From Gadus chalcogrammus (Eukaryota; Chordata; Actinopteri; Gadiformes; Gadidae): a stretch of 64,000 nt of DNA. The DNA lies in NCBI RefSeq assembly GCF_026213295.1, contig NC_079425.1, positions 15,957,957 to 16,021,956 on the forward strand, given 5' to 3'. The notes under the pieces were generated by a model, which did no database searches, was not told the origin of the DNA, and saw only the letters and a list, made by a program, of their open reading frames with translations. How positions within the stretch are numbered: the first letter of the stretch is position 1; the number at the start of each line of letters is the position of its first letter. Positions 12,891 through 60,822 of the stretch are shown piece by piece. Made by a program: the position numbers and the translations under genes.

Positions 12891-14934
12891 CAGGAAGGTT
12901 GAACGCATCTGGCGTAAAAAAAACCTTCATATTCACCATGATATCTATAAAGAGAGCCCCCGTGCCTACAATTTAGACTTAAAGTGCTAGAGAATTTTTT
13001 TTCTCCAATATCATTAAAACCAATACTAATAATGCAAAAACCCTATTTGCAACTGTTGACAGACTGACCAAACCCCCAACACAAATTCCACCTGATCTCC
13101 ATTCCACGCAGAAGTGCAATGAGTTTGCAGCTTTTTATATTGATCAAATTGAAGGCATCAGACTCGCCATCAATATCTCCACTTCAAACAAAAACGTTGG
13201 ACTATCACCCTGTTCAGGCAAAAGTAACGTGGCAAGGATGGCATGCTTTAATGTTCTAGAGACTCTAAAACTCTTGTGGAAACTGTGACACAACTAAAGC
13301 CATCCACCTGTTGCCTTGATACTTTACCTATCAACCTCTTTAAGAATGTTTTTGACTGCCTAGCAATATATATTTTTGCAGATAGTTAACAACTCTCTCC
13401 AGTCAGGCAATTTCCCAAAAGCCTTAAACTGCAGTTATCAAACCCCTTTTAAAAAAGCGGAGCATAGATGCCTCTATTATTAACAACTACAGACCAATAT
13501 CAAATCTACCCTTCATAAGTAAAATCATTGAGAAAGTTGTCCTCCAGCAACTTAATCATTTCCTGGCATCAACTGGTTGCTATGACACCTTCCAATCAGG
13601 ATTTCGACCACTGCAAAGCACTGAGACCGCCCTTATTAAAGTTGTAAACGACATTGTCTTAACACAGACTCTGGCAAAACCTCAATACTAATGCTTCTAG
13701 ACCTCAGTGCTGCATTCGACACTTTAGACCATACAATACTTTGGACAGGTTAGAGAACTGGGTGGGGCTTTCAGGCACAGTCTTAAATTGGTTCAGGTCC
13801 TGCCTACAAAATAGGAACTACTTTGTTTTCATTGGGGATTTTGTATCAGAATCAACCAACGTGACATGTGGAGTCCCACAAGGTTCGATCTTAGGACCCT
13901 CTTTATTCAACATCTACATGCTCCCACTAGGGCATATCATGCAAAATAACAATATTGACCATCATTGCTATGCTGATGATGATAGCGATGATCTATGTAT
14001 CGCTATCACCAAATGACTATCGGCCCATAGATCTGCTGTGCCAGTGCATTGAGCAGGTGAAAGAATGGATGTGCCGAAATTTCTTTCAACTAAATGAGGT
14101 AACAGAAACAGAGATAATAGTATTTGGTGCTAAAACGGAAAGGCTTAAAGTAACCCAACACCTTCACTGTCTGTCCCTGAAAACCTCAATCAAAGCCAGA
14201 AATCTAGGGGTTATCATGGATTCAGATTTACATTTCGAAAGTCTCATCAAATCAGTTACAAAATCTGCATATTATCACCTTAAAAATGTAGCAAGACTTA
14301 GAGGGCTCATGTCCACCGAAGACTTAGAAAAACTTGTACATGCCTTTATCACTAGTAAGCTTGATTACTGCAATGGTCTCCTTACAGGTCTTTCAAAACA
14401 AACTCTAAGGAAGCTTCAGCTTGTTCAGAATGCTGCAGCTAGATTTCTAACAAAGACCAAAAAATGTGAACATATTACACCCATTCTTAAATCATTACAT
14501 TGGCTTCCTGTAGGTCAGAGAATTGATTTTAAAATCATGTTGCTAACCTATAAATCCCTACATGGTTTAGGCCCAAAATATTTAAGTGATATGCTTCCAC
14601 TACATAAGCCTTCTAGACCACTAAGTTATTCTGAGACCAATCTGTTAATTATCCCCAGAGTAAACACGAAACATGGGAAAGCAGCATTTAGTTTAGCATT
14701 TAGCATTTACTATGCAACAAATAGCAGGAATAAACACCCTGAGGATTTATGTCTTGCCTCAACTCTGACCACCTTTAAAACAAGACTGAAGAGTCTAAAA
14801 AGTTTTTTTTACTTTGCCTTTATTTTCTATTTTATTACAAAAATGCCTTTTTAACTTTCCCTTTATTTTCTATTTTTACCAGAAATATACATGATCTGAT
14901 ACCAGAGAGAACGGATAAGGGTTTGAGACCCAAG

Positions 14935-15405
14935 TTCTGTCTGGGTAAGAGTCCTAGAATCTGGGTTCCTTTAGGTCGGGTTGGAGTCCCAGAGAAAGGA
15001 CCAAGTTCCTTTAGGTCGGGTTGGAGTCCCAGAGAAAGGCCTGAGTTCTGTCTGGGTTGGAGTCCCGACGTCTGTCTGGGTTGGAGTCCCAGAATAAAGC
15101 CTTTGGTTCGTGGTTAGATTCCCGATGTGTGTCTGGGTTAGAGTCCTAGAATCTGGGTTAGAGTCCCAGAATCAAAATGTTTTATTCTGGGTTGGAGTCC
15201 CAGAATAAAGCCTTTGGTTCGTGGTTAGATTCCCGATGTGTGTCTGGGTTAGAGTCCTAGAATCTGGGTTAGAGTCCTAGAATAGAGTACTAGAATCCGG
15301 GTTGGAGTCCCAGAGAAAGGACCAAGTTACTTTATGTCAGGTTGGAGTCCCGACGTGGGTACCATATTCCTTTAGGTCGGGTTGGAGTCCCGACGTTGGT
15401 ACCAG
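14935..15405. repeat. minisatellite in the LINE 3' region
   Basis: Imperfect tandem units of about 16-45 bp built on GGGTTGGAGTCCCAGA with variants CGACGT, CTAGAAT and AATAAAGCC. The same motif precedes the L2 tail in the second copy at 17178-17310, so it belongs to the element. Confidence 0.75.
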
Positions 15406-15590
15406 AGAGACTGTTCATCTGATCTTAAATACATTGCACTTTCTTTTTTACTATTTCTTTGCATATGTTTTCTTTTCCCTTATCTATTATTTTATTTTAT
15501 TGTATGACAATGTTTATAGGTGAAGCACTTTGAGTCTGCCTTGTGTATGAAAAGTGCTTTATAAATAAAGTTTCCTTGCCTTGCCTTTAT

Positions 15591-17177
15591 TAGCGGTTTA
15601 TTTGTTTTTATTAGTGTGACGAGACGACCATCCCATGATGATCTCAATCATGGGATATTGCCCAATATCCCGAGATAGAGAACCAATCAAAATGCGCCAT
15701 CTTAGGAGGTTCACGTTAAGCACATACTAACATAACATTTGACATAATTACATATCAATTTGGCACGCCTGCATGTTAGTGTTCTAGAAGTCCCTCTGTA
15801 TTATATGACAGTATGCATCTATCTGTAACATTGTCTTTGCCCCACGTGTTCCTTTCCTCCCCCAAAGTGATCGCTGCCTCTCCAGACAGGTAGGAGGAAA
15901 TGGCTCAAATCTTTGTGGTTGACGTCAGTGGCACACCAAAACCAACAGGAGTTCAATGTAATCTAGTGAAGGAGTGCATTGCATACACAATCTGCAGTCT
16001 GTTAAGGCATTGGTAAGGAATAGTTTTCTCCATTAAGGATGACAGCATCTGCAGGCTACAAGGACACATATTAGGTATTACTCATACGTAATATCAGATG
16101 GCAGACTCAGTTCATGAGTAAATTACATGTTGTTCTGTGTATCACGAAAGACAATCATGCTCTGGGACAAGATTCAATAGATTACTTTTCATGAGCATGA
16201 GAACGAAATAGTGTAATACCGGTTTGGATTTGAATGCTAGGTTAAGTTCTATTGCTAAGTTCTATTTTTAATTGCAAGGACATACAACATCAAATAAGTG
16301 TGTGCATTTGCCACGTAAGGGGTAAGGGAGGAGACTCTGAACAATTGAGGCTTGAATCTTTTGGGGAAGCTGGTGTGTGAGTCTGAGGTCCTGACATCAG
16401 CATTTGATGATCGACCTTTGCTTGCTCTTAGCGATGGTGGTCCCAGGCGTCCAGCTGAGGTAGTTGAGCCTCGACTCAACTACTCGGCTCAACTACTACT
16501 CAGCTCCCCTCGAGTTGGGGTGTGCAGTCTGACCAATGCTTGGAGGTAGGCAGGGGCAGTTCCATTGACCGCCTTGTAGGCCAGTACCCTCGTCTTGAAT
16601 CTGATGCGAGCTGCTACAGGGAGCCAATGGGGTCACGGAAAAGGGGTTTCACATGGGAGAATTTTGGTAGGTTGAACACTATTATGTAATGTAATTTAAA
16701 CCAAGGTGTTTGATCCACAGTCAAAAAGTCGAATGGGTTTGAGCCCAAACAATTGAAATGTCTAACCCCAATCTGCTATGATCTTGTAAACCTAGTTATT
16801 AACAAGTCAGTGAAGTCCAGCCAAGTCACGTCAGGGTCATTAGTATAGTTAATGAATTATCCAACCTGAGGTTATACTAAGAAACGCCTGTTAGATTCAT
16901 ACACAGGACCTTCTGAGTGGACTATCCACACAACAGATGCTTGTTTGACTGTCAGAAAATGTTACCTCAAACACACTTGATTAGAAAAAGGTCAATTTAA
17001 GGAATGCATAATTCTGCAATGGTTGTTTTTGTTTGTGTCAGGGGGTAGAAAGCCCTACTTAATATTGGTCATGGTTTCCTTGGTTTACATGGTTTTACTT
17101 GTTATAGAGCCAGATGAGAGCTGGAGATGATGGCTAGGGTATTAACCGAATGTAACAGACAACAGCTTTTAATTGTA
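15591..17177. other. intergenic; one weak repeat fragment
   Basis: No gene recognised. Around 16500-16640 a stretch (GACCGCCTTGTAGGCCAGTA, then CTTGAATCTGATGCGAGC) resembles an antisense fish retroelement fragment I cannot name. Confidence 0.35.
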
Positions 17178-17497
17178 AACAGTATACTTAAGAGTCTTAG
17201 AATAGAGTCCTAGCCTAGAATAGAAATTGACTAGAATCCGGGTTGGAGTCCCAGAGAAAGTAGCAAGTTCCTTTAGGTCGGGTTGGAGTCCCGACGTGGG
17301 TACCAGAGAGACTGTTGATCTGATCTTAAATACATTGCACTTTCTATTTTACTCATTTGCATATGTTTTCTTTTACTTATCTATTATTTTATTTTATCGT
17401 ATGACAATGTTTATATGTGAAGCACTTTGAGTCTGCCTTGTGTATGAAAAGTGCTACATAAATAAAGTTGCCTTGCCTCGCCTTGCCTTGCCTTGCC
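17178..17497 (+). mobile_element. L2-like LINE 3' fragment
   Basis: Repeats the end of the element at 12040-15590: minisatellite motif GGGTTGGAGTCCC, then CTGATCTTAAATACATTGCA, then AAGCACTTTGAGTCTGCC and AATAAAG, ending in a (CCTTG)n run at about 17470-17497. Confidence 0.8.
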
Positions 17498-17707
17498 TTA
17501 AACTAGCACTTATGGGGCGTTTCCATCGGTGGGTGTGGGTCGGTTCAGTATGCAATGCTCACGGTTTGCGTTTCCACCGCTAAAAGTGGGCGGGGTCCGG
17601 ACTAAGTCGTGATAAGCCCTACTCATCCCGCAGTACAACAAACAAACTAACACAAAACCCACCCGCAAGTTATGTCGCGCTAACCTTTAGCTTGGGCTAA
17701 CAAGCAG

Positions 17708-17937
17708 GTGGAGACGTTCCTCTGCATTCTTGGGGAGGAAGAAGTGCAGAGGGAGCTGCTGGATGGAGCAGTGAGGAACGAGAAGGTCTTCCAGCTGGTC
17801 TCGGATAGAATGGTGGTTTTGGGTTTCATGAAAACCACTGAGCAGTGTCACCAGAAATCCAAAAAGCTCAGTCTTCTGATCGTAAAGAGAGACACAATGT
17901 TTTTATCAAAACAAAAGAGGACTGTAGGCTATGTATA
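17708..17937 (+). pseudogene. Myb/trihelix-like DNA-binding domain remnant (Harbinger MYB-type)
   Basis: An open stretch reads ETFLCILGEEEVQRELLDG ... EKVFQLVSDRMVVLGF ... TTEQCHQKSKKL. The pattern (aromatic/Leu-rich helix, acidic turn, N-K-V-[FY] helix, then T-x-E-Q-C-x-x-K-x-K-K-L) fits the trihelix/MADF-like Myb domain found in the second protein of PIF/Harbinger transposons and in MSANTD proteins. It lacks an obvious start context and continues into unrelated residues, so I treat it as a fragment. The segment just upstream (17513-17600) shares GCGTTTCCACCGC with the MITE at 1429. Confidence 0.45.
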
Positions 17938-18237
17938 GTTCATCCTCCGCCATCTTCCACTCTCTCCTGCTCTCTTAATGTGTTGCCTATTGTTGTGGTG
18001 TTGTTTATTTATTTATTTTCCCTTTTGTTTGATTGTCTGTACTGTCTGTATGTATTTCTTTCTTATTTGTAAAGCGTCTTTGAGTACTTAGAAAAGCGCT
18101 ATAAAAAACGGATCAATTATTATTATTATTATCCATATGCAGTAGACCAGGGGTCTCAAACTCGCGTCCCGGGGGCCAATTGAGGCCCGCGGGATGATAT
18201 TTTGTGGCCCCTTACTTGACATCAAAGTTTAGTGTTA

Positions 18238-19509
18238 TGGTACGAACACACCAAACACGTAAACCGCGTAAGATTTACGCGCGTAACGCAGCTAAAATGT
18301 TGCTTGACCATTTTGTGTCAAAAATGGTCCTACGCAGCTACGCGCCTACGCTCCTACGCGCCTAGATGAGTCCATGTCCATGCAAGTGAACGGAGCGTTC
18401 CCTCTTCGTCATAACTATCAAACCAAACATCCTTCACATTCACCGAGCGAACATTACGAAAGTAAAATGCACATTTCTCGCTAAAAATGTTTCCATAAAC
18501 GCATTTAATGGCGTAACTATGTTACTATTTCCACCCAGAATAAAGAAAGTTGTCGGCCGTGGCTGCGCTGGAGTCCGAGGTAGGAAACCCAAACGCCGCC
18601 GTGTTTGGGTGATAGAGTTTAGATCGGGTTAGATTAAATAATCTCGGATATAAATAACAATAATCGGGTTAAATAACTTCACATGGTGTGTCTGGTGTGT
18701 TTCCAGCATTCGTAGTGTTGATCAGCAGATATATAGTCCGCCAAGACGTTGAGGTTGCTTAGCAACCAGAGACTCTGTCCATGCAAGTGAACGGAGCGTT
18801 CCCTCTTCGTCATAACTATCAAACCAAACATCCTTCACATTCACCGAGCGAACATTATGAAAGTAAGATGCACATTTCTCGCTAAAAATGTTTCCATAAA
18901 CGCATTTAATGGCGTAACTATGTTACTATTTCCTCACAGAATAAAGAAAGATGTCGGCCGTATGCTTCTGTCCAAGCTCAATACTCTCTGCCAGTGACGT
19001 CGGGTCAAGCTCAACGCTGATTGGGCAACGCGGCTAATCGTCATGCGTAGGAGCGTAAAAAGTTCAATTTTTTGAAATCCGCGCGTAGGTGTGTTAGGTG
19101 CGTATATATACGCAGCTCATACGCGGCTAAAGGCCAATACATACCTCCGGATACGGACAGTTTCGTCCGGACTCTGGACGGAGAGATGTTGGTTAACAAC
19201 ATTTTTCAAGTTACATTCTTGTTCATGTTTTGCCAAATAACCTTAAATCCTTAATTCAGCTCATCATACGGACTCTGGATTCGTAAGCTCAGAGGCGACA
19301 GACCCATTTACGGACGAAACACCTCCGGGACGGGACGAAACTGTCCGTATCCGGAGGTATGTATCGTCCTTAACGCGGCTAAAATGTTGCTTTAGCGCAT
19401 GTAACGCATCTACGCAGCTCATACGCGCGTAAACCAATGGTTCCCTATGGAAAAATTGCCGATTTTATACGCGTCGTACGCGGGGAACGCGGTTGGTGTG
19501 GCCGTACCT
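18238..19509. mobile_element. Harbinger-like non-autonomous element nested in the hAT-like element
   Basis: Flanked by TTA (18235-18237 and 19510-19512). The ends are related inverted repeats (GGTACGAACACACCAA at left; TTGGTGTGGCCGTACC at right). The interior is built of TACGCG/CGCGTA motifs. A 185-bp interior segment is duplicated directly (about 18375-18560 and 18779-18960). It is itself interrupted by the element at 19131-19370. Confidence 0.6.
19131..19370. mobile_element. 240-bp Harbinger-like MITE, innermost of a three-level nest
   Basis: Direct TAA flanks (19128-19130, 19371-19373). Left end AGGCCAATACATACCTCCGG; right end, read in reverse, AGGACGATACATACCTCCGG (18 of 20 identical), continuing through ATACGGACAGTTTCGTCC on both sides. 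No coding sequence. Confidence 0.75.
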
Positions 19510-19819
19510 TTAGTGCGGCCGGCTCGTTGTTGTCAAACGCACATTTTTGCTGAGTTGCTTGCCACGCTTTTTTATCACTTGTGTGTCCTGAGTCCCGACA
19601 AAAGCCAAAGAACGCTAAAATGTCCCGGTTTCAACCAACCAATATGAAATGTCCCCTGTTGTCAGCGATTACATAGCCAACGTGATCTCATTATAGCCTG
19701 ATCATTAACTTAGATTGGGTCAGCTGTGCTACTTTTTTTTGTGGAATTCTTGATGTGGCCCAGCCTGACCCAGACTCTACCTACAGCGGCCCCCAGGTAA
19801 GTTGAGTTTGAGACCCCTG

Positions 19820-20184
19820 ATATAGACTCTATATGGATGAATGCCTCTGAATGCCAATCTATGCCTGTATATTATAGAGGCATAGAGTGTGAGATAAAAA
19901 GTCCACTACACTGTGTAAACAAATGTTTGGTATGTCTTTAAAGCTCGAATAATGTGGATACTTTTCAAGTTATAAGCTTCCACACAGGTATGAAAAGCAA
20001 CATATTGTCCTGTATTTGTGCGGTGTTGTAGCAAAGGAGAACAGAAATGACAAATGGTGAATAAGAGTGAACTTTCTAGACGTCCATTCAGACCTATATA
20101 ATGGCTTTCATATAGAAGATAGAAGCTTGAAGATAGACTATGGACAAAAGAAGGTGGAATATAGGGGATAGAAAATAGATGATA

Positions 20185-20186
<2 letters not shown>
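19820..20186. other. intergenic, nothing recognised
   Basis: AT-rich unique-looking sequence without a supported feature. Confidence 0.4.

Positions 20187-20269
<83 letters not shown>
20187..20269. repeat. microsatellite (AT)n
   Basis: Uninterrupted AT dinucleotides over 83 bp. Confidence 0.97.
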
Positions 20270-20271
<2 letters not shown>

Positions 20272-20949
20272 GGTAGCCCTTTACAATAGGGGTACATTAA
20301 TCTTAATTAATTAACAATAGTTAATGTAGTAATAAACATTAACTATGAGTAAACTAACAGTTAAAGGCTTAATATATAACAATTCTCCATTAAATATCTA
20401 CAAACAAATAGACCATTATCTACATTGTCTCCAACAATGTTCAAACCCATAGAAATCCGGATAAAATTGATAAAAACTTATTTCATGATAGACCTGCGAT
20501 AGTTTCCACCAATACACATATGGAAAGTCTATTTAATATGTATTATATACAGTCTATGTTTAGTCAGTTTAACCTGTATTATATTCAGTTTCTGCAGCGT
20601 CCGGGGAGCTTCAGGTGCCTTCCTCGATGGCACCTCATCCATGGATGAGGACGTAGGAGAGTGCTGAACTACTACTCCCCCCCACACACATTTTTCTGGT
20701 CCAACTTCTTAACCAGTAGGCCACGGATGCCCACGACAAAGGCTGGCATGGCGTCACAATTTTTGAAGTTAGGAATAAGGTGAATAGGCTACCATGAAAT
20801 TATTTACTGAACTTTTCCCACAAACTGCATTTCAAAATAAATAAACAGATAAATGCAAAAATGAATGTATGCATAAAATTACTTGTTACTCAAAATAAAT
20901 AAACCAGGAAATGTAAAAAACAACAAAAAAACATCATCTATACATTTTC

Positions 20950-21490
20950 CTGCACCGGTCATAGGCGTCGAAATGACGTCCAAAAAATAAACCCGGTTCA
21001 AAGATGAAATGCTACAGCTACAGGAAAACTAATGGTACAGAAAACATCTTGAAACAAAGTAGTATAAAAAATACATCTAAAATTAGTCAAAATTTGACGT
21101 TGAAAAGACGTCACTCCGACGTCACATTTGGACTATAAATAGCCCTTACACGGATGTCCCACAGACCATTGGACTTTCGGTAGAAGTCGAAAAAAAGACG
21201 TTGCATGGCGTTATAAAACCATCCCTTCAGTGGACCGAAGTTCGACGTCCAATAATGATACAGAAAAGACGTCACATATACATTTCCTGCACCTGTTATA
21301 GGCGTCCAAATGATGTCCAAAAAATTACCCAGTTCAAAGGTGAACTGTTGAACATAAATATGATGTCCAAGTTGGGTCATGGTTTGACATCCAAATAGTG
21401 GACCTAGTTTGGACGTCAAATAGATGTCCAGAATAGGTCATGGACCGACGGACCAGATATAGACATGCTCTGCACGTCTATCCGACGTCG
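20950..21490. repeat. GACGTC-rich tandem repeat, period about 340 bp
   Basis: Two copies of a block beginning CCTGCACC.GT.ATAGGCGTC, then AAATGA.GTCCAAAAAAT, then CCAGTTCAAAG-like sequence, start at about 20950 and 21288. The self-complementary hexamer GACGTC recurs across both copies. Confidence 0.55.
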
Positions 21491-21726
21491 AATGTTTAGT
21501 GGGAAGGTTTAAGGGTAGAGGTTATTTTCTTAGGTTAGAGATCAGGCATAAGGTTAGAGCTCAGGTTTAGGGTTTATTTATTATATGTTTGGATTTTTCA
21601 GAATTGTGTGGTTTCATGCAACCCAATACTCAAACCTTATCATTGCTGAAATCTTGTTATGTAAATAAACTCGATGACAGTGTCCTCTGTACTTGAAACT
21701 ATGAGATCTTGCAACGTGAGAGCCTT

Positions 21727-21758
<32 letters not shown>

Positions 21759-22119
21759 GAGAATAAACAAATGTGTTGCAGATCATAGTTAAACCTTTAA
21801 CTAGGAGACTCCATGGTGTGGCAACTGTAAACCTTATCTCCATCGGGAGGAAGTGATTTGTCAGGAGGCAAAACATAGTTAATCAGCCAACCCTCCACTC
21901 CTTTTTATGGTTACCTTCTGTAACCTCAGAACAACACGTCTGGGGACAGAGATACACTTACAATGGTATATGTGGTGGTTAGTGAGGTCCCCCCTTCACT
22001 GTAAAGCGTCTTTGAGTGTCTAGAAAATAAATATAAATTCAATCCATTATTATGTGTATCTATGTCCTTCATACACTACAGTCATATAAATCATCAATGA
22101 CTGTATTCTATTGGTAAAT

Positions 22120-22315
22120 GAATCTAATTTATAAAGCACTTTTCTGATCTGTAGCCACTCAATGCAATTTACATTAGTACCTATCAGTCATCCATTCTTA
22201 CACACAATCATGACTCACTCAGCTTAGGTGTCATCTCGACATTTGGTTAGAAGGAACCAGGAATCTAACCTTAAGGGTGCACGATGACCTCCTCTACCTC
22301 TTGAGCTACTGCCAT
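22120..22315 (-). mobile_element. tRNA-derived SINE, degenerate
   Basis: On the minus strand it reads AGTAGCTCAAGAGGTAGAGG (A-box-like), then GGTTAGATTCCTGGTTCC (B-box-like), then a tail ending near 22120 in a TTATAAAGCAC-type LINE tail. Its layout matches the + strand SINE at 25590, but it is diverged. Confidence 0.45.
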
Positions 22316-23624
22316 CCTATTCAGTGTTTATGTTTATGAACTACCCAGACAACGTGGAGGTCCAGACTCTCATGTTCCGCTAATGAGGGCTTTGTTCAGG
22401 TCTGTCCAAAGAAATTTGCAAATGGCTGTGCTACTATGTCCAACTCATCATAAATGCTGAATTATATCAACATCTCCTTCAAAACTCATCCACAATTTAA
22501 ATTTTGTTGTTATTTGATGCAAAGCACCTTTACCATCATCATTAGATTAAAACCTGGAAATATTTGACAAGTAGCCAGTACCACTACAATTTCAGGTCAC
22601 ACCCGCTGTGAGACCTACCCACTATCTATATTTGGGTGGACAGTAAAACAATGCTAATGGATCCATAATTGTGTGCTTTTCTGTGAACAAGAGGAAGTAA
22701 TCTCAAGCTTGCCCATTCACGCTGAGTCATATTGCTTATATCCATTGAATGTGTTAGACTGATAACAAAACAATAGTGCCAACTGTTAATCTGTTGTGGG
22801 ATCTGAACACGCCTCGCAAACTCTTTAGCTTTTATCACATGAGTCAAAACATGATCTAGTAAAACAAATATAAACAGAGAAACCACTTGTGGAAAGTGTG
22901 CGTGACATTTTTAATTGTCCAAGGCAGTTTATCAGTTCTGCCCTTGACTACTCATACGTAATATCAGCATTAGCGTAGTCTATTATGCTCACAAGTTAAA
23001 ACTGATTATCACTTTGGGTGTTGGATAATATGTCGGAAAAGCGTGCAATGAAACTTTTTCGGCACACGCTAGATTCAACTAATGAAACAAAGAAAAGGTT
23101 AACTTCTGGAAACTTTCAAAATAAAACAATTATTTTAAATGTTCAAACTTTATGAAGCAAATCATGTAAACGAAGAAGTTTACTTTGAAGATGTCAATGT
23201 ATTGAATGAAACGTACAGTTTCTGGACGGTATCTTCATGGTTGAATGCACTTAATATTAGTTACTCTGGACCTTAGTGTCAAGCTAAATAAATCTCATAT
23301 AATGTAACCTTGTATCTGTTTATTCCCAGAAGAACACAACAACATATTGAAATTGCCTACATCCTTGTATGCACCCTGCCCCTCCCTCCTGCCTCCTGCA
23401 CAGGCCAGAGGAGACGTCTCAGCGTCATCTCCAAATTAGAGATCCTCGTCATTTGTCACTGGTGGCACAAGCCTTGGGTTTGGGAGTGGGTGTGGCGGGG
23501 CAGCGATTGGAGAGAGCAGAGAACAATTGAGGCGAGAAGGTAGGAGGAAGAGGTGTGAGCGAGGGAGGGAGGTTATGGGCGGGTAGATGTTGCACCTGTC
23601 TAATGTTGAGACATTCCATTGAGG
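22316..23624. other. intergenic region upstream of the mucin
   Basis: No gene or named repeat seen. It contains the presumed upstream regulatory region of the mucin, but I can support no individual site except the TATA box. Confidence 0.4.
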
Positions 23625-23630
23625 TATAAA
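23625..23630 (+). promoter_or_regulatory. TATA box of the mucin gene
   Basis: TATAAA in the context GAGGTATAAAGACC, 48-53 bases upstream of the first ATG. The implied transcription start is near 23655, giving a very short 5'UTR. Confidence 0.65.
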
Positions 23631-23677
23631 GACCTGGCTCTGCCTCCCCGTCTTCCTCAAACCTAACTGTGGTCGCG

Positions 23678-59684
<36,007 letters not shown>

Positions 59685-59892
59685 GGGAGTGACCACATTA
59701 CACCACCTTACAGAACCAAATCTATGGCCTATTCATTTTTGTTTGTATTAAGCGAAACACCAACATATTATATACTTTTCAGAAGCCATCAAGTGTGTTG
59801 AAATACAAATCTATATATAGTCTCGCAGTTATGCGATGTTATTGTTAGATTTGATTATTGTCATTTTCGTTTTTTCTTCATTATGTGCAACA

Positions 59893-59898
59893 ATTAAA
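59893..59898 (+). other. poly(A) signal ATTAAA of the mucin
   Basis: ATTAAA lies 209 nt after the stop codon and is followed by GT-rich sequence (TGCGTGTGTG, TTTGTGTGTCTGTG). A second ATTAAA is at 59989-59994. Confidence 0.5.
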
Positions 59899-60822
59899 CC
59901 CACTCAATGCAACTCATTGTGCTTCCGTCTATTTTTATTTTGCGTGTGTGGCTCATGTTTGTTTGTGTGTCTGTGCGTGTTTAAATGCATTAAATCAACA
60001 ATTGCAGACTTTCCTTGCACCGGTCTAATTTGAATTCTTACTGGTATGAAACATCAAGCTTCAGCTTATAGTCATTTCACTTCCATATCGGTCTCTCTGG
60101 CAAGTAGAAGACCAAATGACCACAGCAGTGACCGCTACTCATACAAACACCACATAAAAGGACATAAAATGTTCCATCTAAACCCCCCCTGTGACCCAAA
60201 GGACCTAAAGCAAGCAAATATAATCCGTACATACCTTTTTGTTCATTTACCTCACCCTGCCTCTTATTGAACAAATTCCAGATGCTTCTCTTGAATTTTG
60301 TTATTCATTATGGTAATTACCGGCCCCAGTATTTGTCTTATAACATAATGTTAATTGTATTGCATGCAGGATTGTCTTATTCTCAAACTATATTGAGGAA
60401 AAACATCAACATCCTACTACAGCCACATGGGTCCTGTGGCTAGACAATTAGATGTAGATTAGACAATAAAAGGTTCTCAGAATGAATCATGTCCTTGATT
60501 AGGTTTGAGGAGGAGGTCTGTAGTAGACAGAGAGAGGCCCTGGCAACATCTCAAGGTCTGCTGGTGGGGCCTTGGTCAATGGCAACATCAGGAGTATTAA
60601 CATGTATGACTCGAGGAGCACCAGGCTTAAACCAACGTGTATACTAGGAAGCACAGAAACATCACCATACTATTTGAACAAATCTTCATTGCCAGGTACC
60701 GAAGCAACGAGCTGTAAAATCCCTACTCTTATGACTCGCACATCTCCAACTGAATCCCAATTGTACGCCCCCCCCCTGTGACTGGATGTATTTTAATGCT
60801 TTACTCAACTTTATTCATGCAG
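59899..60822. other. intergenic between the mucin and the next possible gene
   Basis: No supported exon. Any 5' exons of the putative gene starting at 60823 could lie here, but none stands out. Confidence 0.35.

Larger units (their letters stand above)
12040..15590 (+). pseudogene. L2-like LINE retrotransposon, degenerate, with a nested solo LTR
   Basis: Conserved blocks in order: an endonuclease C-terminal block SLSDHFCVFFNI (about 12117-12152), a basic linker interrupted by the solo LTR, RT motifs NNYRPISNLPF (about 13480-13512), QSGFRPLQSTETALIK, LLLDLSAAFDTLDH (about 13692-13733), GVPQGSILGP (about 13870-13900) and the catalytic YADD (about 13970). A long open frame follows at 13955-14854 with LDYCNGLL and LLTYKSLHGL. 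Stop codons and at least two frameshifts prevent a full-length protein. A minisatellite 3'UTR follows, then the tail AAGCACTTTGAGTCTGCC ... AATAAAG ending in TTGCC repeats near 15588. The L2 assignment is from memory of the family. Confidence 0.75.
18148..19819. mobile_element. hAT-like element (host of a nested insertion)
   Basis: Perfect 16-bp terminal inverted repeats CAGGGGTCTCAAACTC (18148-18163) and GAGTTTGAGACCCCTG (19804-19819). Flanking 8-mers CAGTAGAC (left) and ATATAGAC (right) agree at 6 of 8 positions, compatible with a decayed hAT target duplication. Without the nested element the host is about 400 bp, with GGCCCC-rich ends and no transposase. Confidence 0.7.

Noticed and set aside
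14935..15405. Regular short repeats resembling a CRISPR-like or satellite array
   Set aside because: Irregular unit length, no unique spacers, vertebrate DNA, and the same motif recurs in another copy of the L2-like 3' end.
23310..23543. Open frame just upstream of the mucin promoter
   Set aside because: It lies before the TATA box, has no recognisable domain and does not join in phase to mucin exon 1.
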